From Ancylostoma caninum (lineage: Eukaryota; Nematoda; Chromadorea; Rhabditida; Ancylostomatidae), in the NCBI GenBank assembly GCA_037903475.1, contig JBAJFG010000364.1, positions 352,706 through 416,705 of the forward strand: a stretch of 64,000 nt of DNA, read 5' to 3'. Every line of letters begins with the position of its first letter. Position 1 is the first letter of the stretch. A program made the position numbers and the translations under genes. The notes under the pieces are model-generated. The model did not search any database and was not told where the DNA came from. It saw nothing but the letters and a program-made list of their open reading frames with translations. This document shows positions 35,164 to 45,061 of the stretch, in pieces.

Positions 35164-35203
35164 AGTCGTTATTGCTATAGCTATAGCTATAGCAATAACG
35201 ACT
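35164..35203. repeat. Perfect 40-bp palindrome
   Basis: AGTCGTTATTGCTATAGCTA reads straight into its own reverse complement with no spacer. GCTATA units sit at the centre. Confidence 0.9.
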
Positions 35204-35309
35204 ACATCCACTCATATTCTACCCAGTTATATTCCTTTGGATAGATCGTACGTACACGAAGGTATGGACAGGCTAAGTAAAAGCTCTCGGCTACAGGAAG
35301 TATTTGATC

Positions 35310-35556
35310 TCAGAGATTCCGGGACGGCGAACACATGCCTAACACTTTTCAACAGCAGTTACACCGCGAGGTGAAAGCTTATTTTGTCGCCCTACGAGCT
35401 GCGTTGGCCCCGCAAAGGCTGTGATTCGGGGCGATGAACTCGTTTGCATGTCTCATACCTCGGATCGCAGCTCAATTTGGGCGTAGTGCTGTATTCCTGC
35501 TGTAGACTTGGGTAAGTGGATGCTTACAAAAGCTCATCCTAAAATAGTCCCGGACA
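35310..35556 (+). repeat. Dispersed repeat, copy 1
   Basis: About 250 bp shared, on the same strand, with 55285-55531 (for example CAACAGCAGTTACACCGCGA and GCTGAAAGCTTATTTT or its close variant). Function unknown; possibly the end of a mobile element. Confidence 0.65.
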
Positions 35557-36541
35557 TGTACGCGCTTGCCACGGCAGCGCTCGGTGGACTCAGGTGGATG
35601 ACTGCACGGATAGGGGCGCAACTATGAGAATAGCATAGGCAGTCCCGTGCATTGGGATCATGCAGAATTAAGCTCCAGAACTTTGGAGATGTCCCGGTAC
35701 CACAAGTGCAGTAACTCTGTCACCAAAATTTCATCTTCAGGTAAGAAAATACAACTATCCATTGGAGTCACCCCAACTGAACGTGGCTCAGCTCACTCAA
35801 AGTGAAAGATTTGGAACCGGCAGTCCTTTGCAATGTTTTTTTTTCTTTCAGTGACAGATTCTTGATGGCTATTTCAAGACAGGTCTGTGCTCAGATCCAC
35901 TAGAACACCGCCACAAAGGAACTTAAAAAAGCCAAACCTGGTGATTGGAGCAACCTGGATATCAGTCTCGCCAACAACAATTTCTACAGCGCGGCTAATA
36001 TGCATTCGACTCATCCCTTTACCACGTGCGGTCGACATATTTCTGCTCTGTGAAATGCCTTTGTCCACGAAGAAGAATAAGAGTAAGGTTGCTACTGCTC
36101 AGAACCCCTGGAACAAGTTGCAAACAAGGATTTCTGCAAAACAACTCGCAAACAAGCTCAAATAAAGTTGTTTGCAAGCTTTTGCTAAAAGCAGCTTGCA
36201 AACTAATATGACGTCATCACCAGCCTGGAAAAAATAGTTGCAGACTAGCTTTTCATTTTGCAGCTATTTTACTAGGAAATCAAGACAACAATTTTACCAG
36301 CTTTCTCCAAAACAACTATTTTACTAGCTTTGCGCTGATACTGTGCGGCTATCACGCAGAAATGGAAGAATCCTTCGTTCCTTCGTTTATGGTAAGGTAT
36401 TTTAACGGTCTCATACAATGATGAGCGGCGGTTACTTCGCTTTCATACAAAGCGTGAGTTATACATATGTTTTAAGACTTTGTCTCCGTTTTTTGAATCT
36501 CCTCAAAACAGGTATTCAAATGGTTCACTCCACTCAATCAG

Positions 36542-37012
36542 TTAAAGGCAGCAAGAGCTGAAATCCTCGACTCCGAGCTGAGCTGTGGGTGATGAAGTAC
36601 AGAGTCAGCACATCATAAATGTGAAACGAGCACAGACAATGATGGCTTACCTGCAGAGAAAATGGAACATTCGTCGCGAACACGCCTGGCCGTGTTCGCG
36701 CGCGGGCGAGTTTTTCCCGGCGCAAAAGTCGCTGCGGTGCGTGGTTTGGCGCAAAGGGAAAACGAAATGCATTCAATTCACAGGGTTTCATGGCGGGACT
36801 CGGCCAAAACCACGTGCCGCAATGGCTTTCGTGCCGGGGAAGACTCGTCCGCGCACGAACACGGCCAGGCGTGTTCGCGACAAATCTTCCATTTTCTCTG
36901 CAGGTAAGCCATCATTGTCTGTGTTCATTTCACATTTGTGATGTGTTGAGCCTGTACTTCATCAATCGCACCTCAGTTCCGGGTCGAGGATTTCGGCTCT
37001 TGCTGCCTTTAA
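36542..37012. mobile_element. TTAA-flanked palindromic MITE, 471 bp, copy 1
   Basis: Begins TTAAAGGCAGCAAGAGCTGA and ends GCTCTTGCTGCCTTTAA. A nearly complete palindrome with GC-rich arms (CGAACACGCCTGGCCGTGTT). TTAA at both ends suggests piggyBac-type target use. Copy 2 at 61927-62397 has exactly the same length. Confidence 0.8.
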
Positions 37013-37067
37013 GTTTACTTATTAGAAAACTATTACAATCAATAGACTCTACACTAAATTAAAATTC

Positions 37068-37297
37068 CTCTGGTTACTGTGCAGCACAGCGTACGCAGCC
37101 CGAACAGCGTAGTGCAACAAGTAGGAACCCTAACAGCATCTCCTCGCAGCTGCTGCCACCTTCCCCTCAGTTGCTGCTGTGAAGAGAAAAATTTTGCAGC
37201 AAGGGCAGAATGGCAGCAACTGGAAGGAAATGCTGCTAGGGTTTTCACTAGACGCATTATGTTGTTGGGCTGCGTTCGCGCTGCACAGTTATCAGAG
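37068..37297. mobile_element. Foldback MITE (CTGATAACTGTGCAGC family), copy 3
   Basis: Starts CTCTGGTTACTGTGCAGCAC and ends CGCTGCACAGTTATCAGAG, 230 bp, with TGCTGCCA/TGGCAGCA arms. The same family as 34641-35077. Confidence 0.7.
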
Positions 37298-38502
37298 TCC
37301 CTGTTGGGACATCTAAACTCTAATCTAATGTAGAAACGATTTCCGAAGTTTGCAGCCTGTTTGTACAATTTCGGACCTTGGCTGAGTGAAGTACGACTGC
37401 GAAAGGTGATGAACTAATCTGAGCGGTAGCCGAAGATCGCTCAATCACAGTAAACTATGAGAGCCACAGAAGCAGTCCTCTGGCACGAGTTGTTCTTACA
37501 ATTAGATTTTTTTCCACACAGTTTGGAGACGTTTATGAATGCCACCAATAAAGTTGTTGTATTCTGAATTAGTGTGATCCACGAAACGTTCCTGTTCTGC
37601 CGGGTTGACTTCGGAGAACAATATTTCACTAGCCTTTCATTTTGGAGAAGTGGTCAGAACAATTAATTAACCAGCTTTTCATTTCACAACTATTTGGCAA
37701 GGAAGAGGTCAAAACAACTATTTTGCAAGCTTTTCATTTGCAACTATTTAGCAAGGAAGTGGCAAAAAGTAGTATTCTACCAGCTTTCGAAAAATTAGTT
37801 TCAGATGCGATCTGAAACTAGTTTCTCAAAAGCTGGATAAATAGTTGTTGCAGAGGTTCTGAGTGAAAACACTGCATCTGCATGTGTTAATATCCAGGAT
37901 GTTGGTGTTGCCTCTGATGTGAACGGAAGCGTCTTGGAAACCCATTTTAGTACCTTGGCTTCCTTTTTCAAGAGTGCAAATAACATCCCTCGGGATGTAG
38001 TAGGTTCCTTCTCTGCTATTCACCGCATTGTAACGTCATCTTTCAAATCTAATGATGACTCCCGACACGAACGCTCGATCGTTATTCATGGTATTCCAGA
38101 GCTTCCGGAGGCTTCCCTGCCATCTCAGAGGCAACTTGATACTGAACATAAAGTGACTGAAATCCTTGATGTGATCGGAGTAGAAGCCAGACCTTGTGCA
38201 GTTGTTCGCTTGGGAAACTTGACTGATGGGAAAATTCGTCTTACCAAGGTGATTTTCCCTTGTAGGTCGCAGTTCTTCTTGGCGTTAAGTAGAGCCCGCA
38301 TCCTTCGTGATAACCCCAAATTCCGACATGTATTTCTGAGAGCCAGTCTTACTCCGTCAGAGAGAAAGCGACAGTTTGACCTACGTGCTGAAGCAAGACA
38401 GAAAAATCAGATCGCAGGCTTTAAGGAATATGTTGTCTATAGAGGAGAACTTGTTAAGGTTTCGGACATTCCTGCATTGCGCAGAAAGCAAACTCAGGGA
38501 AA

Positions 38503-39029
38503 CTGAATAGGCTGCATGGTTTTCCAATTCTCTGCTACCTTCTGAATGCCCGCAGTCTTGTAAATAAATTAGATGAATTTCGTTTCCTAATTCTTTCCAA
38601 AAAACCTGATATTGTTTTTGTAACTGAAACGTGGTTTTCAAATAAGATCCAGAACTCTGAAATTACTCATGACCTTCCATACTATATTTTCCGTAAAGAT
38701 CGTAACGCTAAACGAGGTGGTGGAGTATGTGTGTTTATGAAACATGGTCTTATATGTGAAAAAGCCGCGATTAATTACAGTGGCTCGGCTGATGTTTTGT
38801 GTATTTCCATCAATGAACCATCACTGTCATCAGAATATAGAGCTGTATTAGTTTACAGACGTCCCTGCTCTTCGAAACATGATGATGACAAGATCCTTGA
38901 GTTACTCTATGACTTGTGTGGAAACAACCCGAATATTCTCTTATTAGGAGACTTCAACCTTGACATTGATTGGGTATCTTGCACGAGTACATGCCAAAAA
39001 GCAAAGCGCTACCTCGACGCATTCTCTGA
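38503..39029 (+). pseudogene. LINE A ORF2 start: apurinic-type endonuclease, N-terminal part
   Basis: An open frame overlapping the ORF1 stop in another frame. Motifs of the exonuclease-endonuclease-phosphatase fold: LNARSLVNKLDEF, DIVFVTETWFS (catalytic E), KRGGGVCVF, YRAVLVYRRP, ILLLGDFNLDIDW (GDFN). It breaks off inside the domain at 39029 (...DAFSE) and resumes at 43894 (EFANQLLT...). In active LINEs this enzyme nicks the target DNA. Confidence 0.85.
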
Positions 39030-39039
39030 AGTTTTTTCC

Positions 39040-39390
39040 CAAGTTACATGTAAGCTTTGAGGGCGGAAACAACTTACATGTAACATTTCTTTTCCATTCC
39101 AACTTACATGCGATCTTTTTCGAGCCAAAACAACTTACATGCGATGTTTCCGAGTCGAAATAACTTACATGTGATCTTATTCGAGTCAAAACAACTTACT
39201 TGTAGGGTTTTCCGAGTCAAAACAACTTACATGCAATCAATTCAAGGTCAAAAAACCTACATGTAAGTTTTCGCAGATTTGCAACTTACATGTATCCTTT
39301 TTGGAGTGAAAACAAGTTACATGTAATCTTATGGAGCCGCCACAACTTACATGTAATCTTCTTGGAATCAAAACAACTTATATGTTTCAT
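39040..39390 (+). repeat. Left tandem array, ACTTACATGTAA type
   Basis: About ten units of roughly 28-35 bp, each with AACTTACATG followed by TAATCTT-, CGATCTT- or similar and a GAGTCAAAACA linker. Units differ, so the array is old or fast-changing. Confidence 0.85.
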
Positions 39391-39440
39391 TCTCGTCTCG
39401 TCTGCGCCCCTGAGCGGTCGATAATCCGTTCCCTCTGATC

Positions 39441-40124
39441 ATGGCCATTACCCGCAAATCTGCAGCTAGTGCTAAATTCTCTAAGACGGATTCCCAACTC
39501 GCGGTTCCACCTACTGCCAACACCTTCACTACAGGATCCGATAAGAATGAGGTAATTATAAGGCTTCAGTTAATACTAGCTGATAAGGCTCCGGAAGCTC
39601 TTCGCTTGTTGGACCAATTAATACAACTACTCAAGCTCGATCCTAGGGTAATAATTGAGTCCGAGAAGAGAGGAAGGTCCCTTGTCATAGCTGGTATTGA
39701 TGAAGCCAAAGGAATTTTTGATTCGTTTCAACGGCTTGCTCATAAGCAGAGACCTGCAAAGTACTCACTTGTCAGCGCGCTCGGTGTAGAAGCCCGTCCG
39801 ACCGAAGTATGCAGGATGGGCGACTTCACCGAGGGTAAGGCCAGACTTATCAAATGTGTACTACCTTCTAAGAGCTCTAAGAGCTTTGTCCGCAATGCGC
39901 TACGCAATGCACCAACTTTGCGCCATAAACACGGGTTTGACCACATCTATGTGCGGCGGTCATTAACACGTGAGGAGCGTGATAAGGAGGAACTCAGAAG
40001 GCAAGCACGCGAACTAAATATGAAAGAACATAATGGTAGCAAAGTTTATGCAGTTTATAGGGAACAAGTTGTGAAAGTTTCTGACATCCCTAATATCAAA
40101 GCTTCTGGCTCAAAGAACCATTAA
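39441..40124 (+). CDS. LINE B ORF1, intact, 227 aa
   Basis: A complete frame from ATG to TAA. The N-terminus is basic and Ser-rich (MAITRKSAASAKF). A Leu-rich segment at about 35-70 could form a coiled coil. The core VEARPTEVCRMGDFTEGKAR and IYVRRSLTREERDKEELRR parallels LINE A ORF1, and both end VKVSDIP. It is the same length as the repaired LINE A ORF1. The family belongs with the ORF1 proteins of the LINEs here; nucleic-acid binding is inferred. The ORF is intact although the rest of the element is broken. Confidence 0.85.
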   Translation: MAITRKSAASAKFSKTDSQLAVPPTANTFTTGSDKNEVIIRLQLILADKAPEALRLLDQLIQLLKLDPRVIIESEKRGRSLVIAGIDEAKGIFDSFQRLAHKQRPAKYSLVSALGVEARPTEVCRMGDFTEGKARLIKCVLPSKSSKSFVRNALRNAPTLRHKHGFDHIYVRRSLTREERDKEELRRQARELNMKEHNGSKVYAVYREQVVKVSDIPNIKASGSKNH

Positions 40125-40345
40125 GCATGCAAGGTCTACCCTGCTTAATTTTAAACAGCAGAAGCCTTACCAACAAACTATTTGAACATCACTACTTGAT
40201 CTCTTTACACAAGCCCGTTTTTTTTTCGTAACCGAGTCATGGCTTTGTCGCAAATACTCTGACTCTGAAATAACTGGTGATCTGCCATATTCCCTCCTCC
40301 GGAAAGATCGCTTGGGCAAAAGAGGAGGGGGAACTTGTGTACTGA

Positions 40346-42374
40346 CTAGCGCCGACGCTAGAAAGTGGGGTGGGGCAGCCACTTGGGACATGTACAAAAG
40401 CTTCGCACTTGCCAAATCTCTAGAAAATTGGTAAAGAAGAGGAACCAATTTTTTAATGGGCCCAAACATGAAGTCCTTCTTATGAGTTGAGTATGAGTAT
40501 GAGAAGTCCGTTCTCCATCGTATGGCGTATTCGTGCGTGTTCATCACTACCGGGCGAACGCAGACACGTTCTCCATCGAAGGAATTGTATCTTGCCATTC
40601 TCCACACTATTGGGCCAAAGCGAAATCGTATCCGAGTGTTTTCCACACTTCTGGGCCGCAGCGGGCTTTCTTCCATCGGTGCACCCGTATTCCGGCGTCA
40701 TCTTCACTGTTAGACCACAACGAACCCGTTCACCGTCGGCTGAGCGTACCCTGGTATTCTCCACTTTACTTAGTCACTGCGGACCAATTCTATATTGCCG
40801 GACACGTATCTTGGTGTCCACACTACTGGGTCACGGCGGGCACTTCCTCCATCTGAGCGCCCGCATTCTGGCGCCCTCCTCACAGTTAGAGCAGCCGGAT
40901 GCGTTCTCCAGGGGCGTGCTCGCATTCCGGCATTCTCCACACTGTCGAACCAAAGTGAGCCCGTACCCCGACGTTCTCTCACCATTGAGCTACGACGGAT
41001 CCTTCCTCCATCGGTGAACAAGTTTGTTCTCGCGATTTTATCACTTTAGGGCCGAGGACCCTTTTTCCATCTGCGGAACCGTATCCTGGTGTTCTCCACA
41101 CTACTGAGCCACGGCGGGCCCTTTCTCCATCGGTGGACCCGTATCCTGACGTTCCCCTACACCACTGGGCCACGCGGACCCGTTCTGTGTCTATGGACCC
41201 TTCTCCTAGCGTTCATCACACTACTTGGCTACAGCGGACCCGTTCTTGGTTACGGCGGACCCGTTCTCTGTCGACGGACCCGTGTTCTGACGTCCCCCGC
41301 ACCACTGGGCCACAGTGGACCCTTTCTCCATTGGTGGGCCCGTATCTCGGTGTCCCCCGCAGCATTGGGCCACCGCGTGCCCTTCCTCCATCGGTGAGCC
41401 CGTATCTTGGCGTCCCCCATACCGTTGGGCCACGGCGGGCCCTTTTTCCATCGGTGGACCTGTATCTCCGTGTCCCCCGCACCACTGGGCCACAGTGGAC
41501 CCTTTCTCCATTGGTGGGCCCGTATCTCGGTGTCCCCCGCAGCATTGGGCCACCGCGTGCCCTTTCTCCATCGGTGAGCCCGTATCTTGGCGTCCCCCAT
41601 ACCGTTGGGCCACGGCGGGCCCTTTCTCCATCGGTGGACCCGTATCCTGGCATCCCCCACACAAAAGGACCACGGCGGGCCCTTTTTCCATCGGTAGACC
41701 TGTATCCTGGCGTCCCCCGTACCACTGGAACACGGCGGTCCCTTTCTCCATCGGTGGACCCGTATCCTGGCATCCCGCACACCACTGGTCCACGGCGGGC
41801 TCTTTTTCCATCGGTAGACCTGTATCCTGGTGTCTCCCACACCACTGGGCCACGGCGGTCCCTTTCGCCATGGGTGGACCATTGGTTACACGATGTCATG
41901 CCTTGATATATTGAAGCTTTTACTCCTTGTTAGTGCAGATGTTTTCGAAACGAACGGATGCCGTGACTAAGGAGTCGCTGCGAAAACTCCGCAAGGGATG
42001 CGGCAATACCGTCCAGCAGTTGGGGCGATCGTGTAGATCCTGCAGCTTCTTGGCTTCCCAGACGCTGAAGTGGTCACATTTCCGCTCATTTCCTCGGGTG
42101 GTTTTCTGCTGCGTACATTGTGCAGCCTGAAAGCTTGTAAACATTCCCTCACCCCTATGCTGCGAGACCGCCAGCGAAGGTGATGAAATCACTACCTCGT
42201 GCATGCGGGAGAGCCAGCAGTGACGGTATTGCGAGAAAAATGAAACGAATGTGTCTGAGTCCCTAAAAATCGGCCATTTCGCCCCACAGTCTGCGCCTCA
42301 ATATTGCGGTGTCTATGAGTGCCGCCGCGTATCTCTAGCCGCTCTAGCCCCTTTACTGCGCTTTGTTTAATAGA
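40346..42374 (-). mobile_element. Helitron-like element, copy C, complete, inside LINE B
   Basis: On the minus strand it starts TCTATTAAACAAAGCG at 42374 and ends in the hairpin CTAGCG-TCGG-CGCTAG at 40346. It lies exactly between host A (40345) and host T (42375), and taking it out restores LINE B coding. 2029 bp, non-autonomous, with a 60-bp minisatellite in its middle. Confidence 0.85.
41090..41885. repeat. 60-bp minisatellite inside Helitron copy C
   Basis: About thirteen 60-bp units with a TCCATCGGTGGACCCGTATC-type block. The period is exactly 60 over 41340-41880. It leaves frames of more than 200 codons open on both strands, which are by-products. Confidence 0.88.
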
Positions 42375-42550
42375 TTCGCGACGACATCACCTTTGAAAAG
42401 ATTGAAACAACTTCTAATGTTTCCTTTGACCACATCGTTTTTGACATCTACTCTGAATCAATGAATCGCCATCGATTTGTGCTACTCTATCGTCCGCCTA
42501 ACTCTAGATCCGAGGACGATGATCACCTCATATCACTTTTAAGGCCTTAC

Positions 42551-42731
42551 GCATACTACACAGCGACGCTGTCGCTGCGACCGTTCACCACCACAAGTTT
42601 TCTTACGGTGGCTCCTATGCCAGCACGGTATTCCATCCAAACTGTGTGATAAGATATGAGAGTTCGTAACATTTGGTTCTCATCATTTCCATTCATTTTC
42701 TTCACCGCGACAGCGTCGCTGTGTAGTATGC
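42551..42731. mobile_element. MITE with CATACTACACA...TGTGTAGTATG ends, copy 2
   Basis: Inverted ends GCATACTACACAGCGACGCT and AGCGTCGCTGTGTAGTATGC, 181 bp. The body is shared with 25874-26055. It sits where the LINE B endonuclease breaks off. Confidence 0.8.
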
Positions 42732-42744
42732 CCTAGGCCTAACG

Positions 42745-43210
42745 GACATGTTTTCATTTTTCGATGAATTTGTTGATTTATTGATTTTTTGCTGATTTTC
42801 TCCAGGGGTCGATGAGGATATGCCTACTGGGGTGTCTTGATGCCTGAACACGAATATGATAACCGTTCTGCACAAAAATATCGATTTATCGACTTTATTG
42901 ATTTTTTGCTGTTCTTGCCCATGGGGCGGTAGACACATTTCTACTGGGGTTCGTCAGTACGCTGAACACGAATATGACAACCATTCTGCACGAACTATTG
43001 ATTTCTCGGTTTTATTGACTTTTTGCTGTTTTCGCCCATGGGTTGGTGGAGACGTGTCTACAGGGATTTTTCAGTATGCCGAACACAAATACGACAATTG
43101 TTTTGCATGAATATATCGATTCAATAATGTCTTCTGTTCTTTTCCTGCTTCTGAAAAGGGGCAAAATGTGCTTACTGGATCAATTGAACACGCTAAACAC
43201 CTAAGTACGA
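42745..43210 (+). repeat. 117-bp tandem repeat, about four units
   Basis: The word GATTTTTTGCTG (or GACTTTTTGCTG) recurs at 42783, 42900 and 43017, and GAACACGAATATGA follows each at the same spacing. Units are diverged; the last is partial. Confidence 0.8.
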
Positions 43211-43544
43211 ATATGGCAACTGTTTTCCACGAATTTCCCATCGAAATAACTTCATTTTCGCTTACGCGGTTACTTGGGGGAAGGGTTACTTGGGCATGGC
43301 TAATGTGCACATCACCGAAATTACGGGTACTTGCAATGATTTTATCAGCAATATCAATTGTCCTCTCCAGTGTGAGAGGGCCAGGGTTGTAAAACACCCG
43401 AGCGAAGCCGGGTATGCCGTTTAGTTCTATATAATTTATATGACTATGCCAATATTTTTTCTGAAATACAAAGCAACCTATAAGCTCTGCTGGTCTTCGT
43501 AGGACAAAATTTGCTCTGGATAGATTTAACTTTCGCTATTCCTC

Positions 43545-43870
43545 TTGCTTACATGTAAGCTTTTTGTAAGTTTGTATGTAAGCTTTTTGTAAGCTTAGGT
43601 GTAAGCTTTTTGTAAGTTTGTATGTAAACTTTTTGTAAGCTTACATGTAATCTTTGCGTAAGCTTACATGTAAGCTTTTTGTAAGCTTGTATGCAAGCTT
43701 TTTGTAAGTTTGTATGTAGTATTTTTGTAAGCTTGTATGTAAGCTTTTTGTAAGCTTACACGTAATCTTTTCGTAAGCTTACATATAATCTTTTGGTAAC
43801 AAAAACAACTTACATGCGGTTTTATCGCTAACTTGCGTGAAGCCTTCATGTAAGCTAGGAATAAAATCGC
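43545..43870 (-). repeat. Right tandem array, GTAAGCTTNNATGTAAGC type
   Basis: Units of about 24 bp with TGTAAGCTTTTTGTAAGCTT. It is inverted with respect to the left array at 39040-39390 and ends in the 21-bp inverted repeat. Confidence 0.8.
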
Positions 43871-43893
43871 ATGTAACTTGGGAAAAAACTCCA

Positions 43894-44447
43894 GAGTTTG
43901 CAAACCAATTGCTGACCCAACATGTCAAATTTGCCACGAGAATGAACCATACACTGGATCTTGTCTTAACAACAAATCCAGTGATATCATACTTTGAACG
44001 TCTACCTCCTCTTGCAAACGCTGACCATTTCGTTGTATCATTTCGACTTTGCAGCAAAAATGAACAGGGGCCTAACCATGAAACCTTCCTTGATTTTGCT
44101 CACTGTATTTATGAGGGACTGTCCGAAGCTTTAGAGCACATTGATTGGTGGGAATTGCTTGATCAGCCTGCTTCAGTTGATGAACTCTACAACATTTTCT
44201 CCTCCACAATGCATACTGTTCTGTCAATCTTTGTACCTAGGAAAGTTAAAGCTGGAAGACGATCAAATACCCTAACCACATCGTAAATCTTATGCAGCAG
44301 CGTTTACGCCTGTTTTCAAGCCTTTCTCACCCTCTTGATGATCCGAAATATTTGAATGTTACTTCCAAACTACAAAAACACCTAAACAAGTTCCTTTCTG
44401 CTAAAGGAAAAAGTTTTCAGCAAAACCTTCCCTATTGTATTCACATG
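43894..44447 (+). pseudogene. LINE A endonuclease C-terminal part and linker
   Basis: In frame with the piece ending at 39029. RMNHTLDLVLTTNPVIS and PPLANADHFVVSFRL are the HTLDLVL and SDH-type motifs that close LINE endonucleases. The linker (LFSSLSHPLDDPKYLN) follows with a frame change near 44285, then stops at insertion 3. Confidence 0.8.
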
Positions 44448-44747
44448 CTCAGACAAAAGTCCGATCGAGCGGGACGCGACATGGCTGCGAGCGGGCCCTG
44501 GTAGAGCGGGTCGCAGCCATGTCGCGGCCCGCTCGCTTGGTTGTCGCAACCCGCCCGCACGGTTATTGTGGCCCGCTCGCACGGTATTTTGGGCCAACCT
44601 ATGTTGTCGCGGCCCGCTCGCACGAGGATTTTCCGTGCGAGCGGGCCACGACAACGTGCGAGCGGGCTGCGACAACCAAGCGAGCGGGCCGCGACGTGGC
44701 TGCGACCCGTTCTACCGGGGCCCGCTCGCACGGCAGTTTTGTCTGAG
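44448..44747. mobile_element. Insertion 3 in LINE A: GC-rich foldback MITE, 300 bp
   Basis: Ends CTCAGACAAAA and TTTTGTCTGAG; the arms of about 145 bp are nearly perfect inverses and packed with GCGAGCGGGC/GCCCGCTCGC words. TG lies on both sides (44446-44447 and 44748-44749), as at insertion 1. The host frame is off by one after removal, so one further indel exists. Confidence 0.8.
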
Positions 44748-45061
44748 TGTATGCCGACTAATGAAAGAATATCAGAATACACATACTTTGATAGATACGA
44801 ATGGAAATAAATGCTGCAGTGACCTTGAAAAAGCAGAAGCACTTGCTGCTCCTTTTGCTAAAGTTTTCCGCAAGCCAAATGACGTGCCTAAAGGGATACA
44901 ACCAACTTATTTTGATTCAACACTATATTTGTATCCTTGGGATGTACAGAAACTTCTGGTTAGCCTCAAGCCATCGACATTTCTCCCGATGGACGGACTG
45001 CCACAAATCATTTTTCAACGCTGCGCTAAAGCTCTTGCATTGTCCGCCTCGATAATCATGA

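Larger units (their letters stand above)
36098..37863. mobile_element. Insertion 1 in LINE A (CTCAGA-ended foldback-like element)
   Basis: Ends CTCAGAACCCCTG (36098-36110) and CAGAGGTTCTGAG (37851-37863) are inverted. A 2-bp TG duplication (36096-36097 and 37864-37865) flanks it. Removing the element and one TG restores ORF1. Subterminal stretches repeat AACTATTTNNCAAG and CAAGCTTTTC motifs. Two younger MITEs sit inside it (36542-37012 and 37068-37297). Confidence 0.8.
36055..38506 (+). pseudogene. LINE A ORF1, interrupted
   Basis: The start MPLSTKKNKSKVAT is at 36055-36096. After the insertion the frame resumes at 37866 and stops with TGA at 38504-38506. The parts add up to 684 nt (227 aa), exactly the length of the LINE B ORF1. 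The shared C-terminal core contains VEARPCAVVRLGNLTDGKIR, LRASLTPSERKRQFDLR and an end VKVSDIPALR. ORF1 proteins of LINEs bind RNA as chaperones of the retrotransposition particle; the ORF1 type cannot be named by eye. Confidence 0.85.
40130..42550 (+). pseudogene. LINE B endonuclease fragment split by Helitron copy C
   Basis: 40130-40345 encodes LNSRSLTNKL, VTESWLCRKY, SEITGDLPYSLLRKDR and GKRGGGTCVL, with a frameshift at a T-run near 40218. It continues after the Helitron at 42375-42550 with RDDITFEKIETTS and RFVLLYRPPNS, and stops at the MITE. The frame across the Helitron joint is restored as GTA CTG A/TT CGC. The rest of LINE B is missing. Confidence 0.8.
39030..43893. mobile_element. 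Insertion 2 in LINE A: large inverted-repeat element with tandem-array ends and LINE B cargo
   Basis: 39030-39050 is the exact reverse complement of 43870-43890 (21 bp; core GTTTTTTCCCAAGTTACATG). Inside each end lies a tandem array rich in ACTTACATG/CATGTAAGC. LINE codon GAG is cut as GA/G with GA on both sides (39028-39029 and 43894-43895), a likely 2-bp duplication. Removing 39030-43893 restores the endonuclease frame. The middle carries LINE B, a Helitron, a MITE and a 117-bp tandem repeat. Confidence 0.75.

Noticed and set aside
41133..41914. Frames of up to 257 codons encoding [16 protein letters not shown] repeats
   Set aside because: Minisatellite of Helitron copy C; period 60 keeps all frames open, no sign of selection for one.
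39040..43870. ACTTACATG arrays as a CRISPR-like array
   Set aside because: Units vary, spacers are not unique, the context is a nematode transposon, and the two arrays are inverted to each other.
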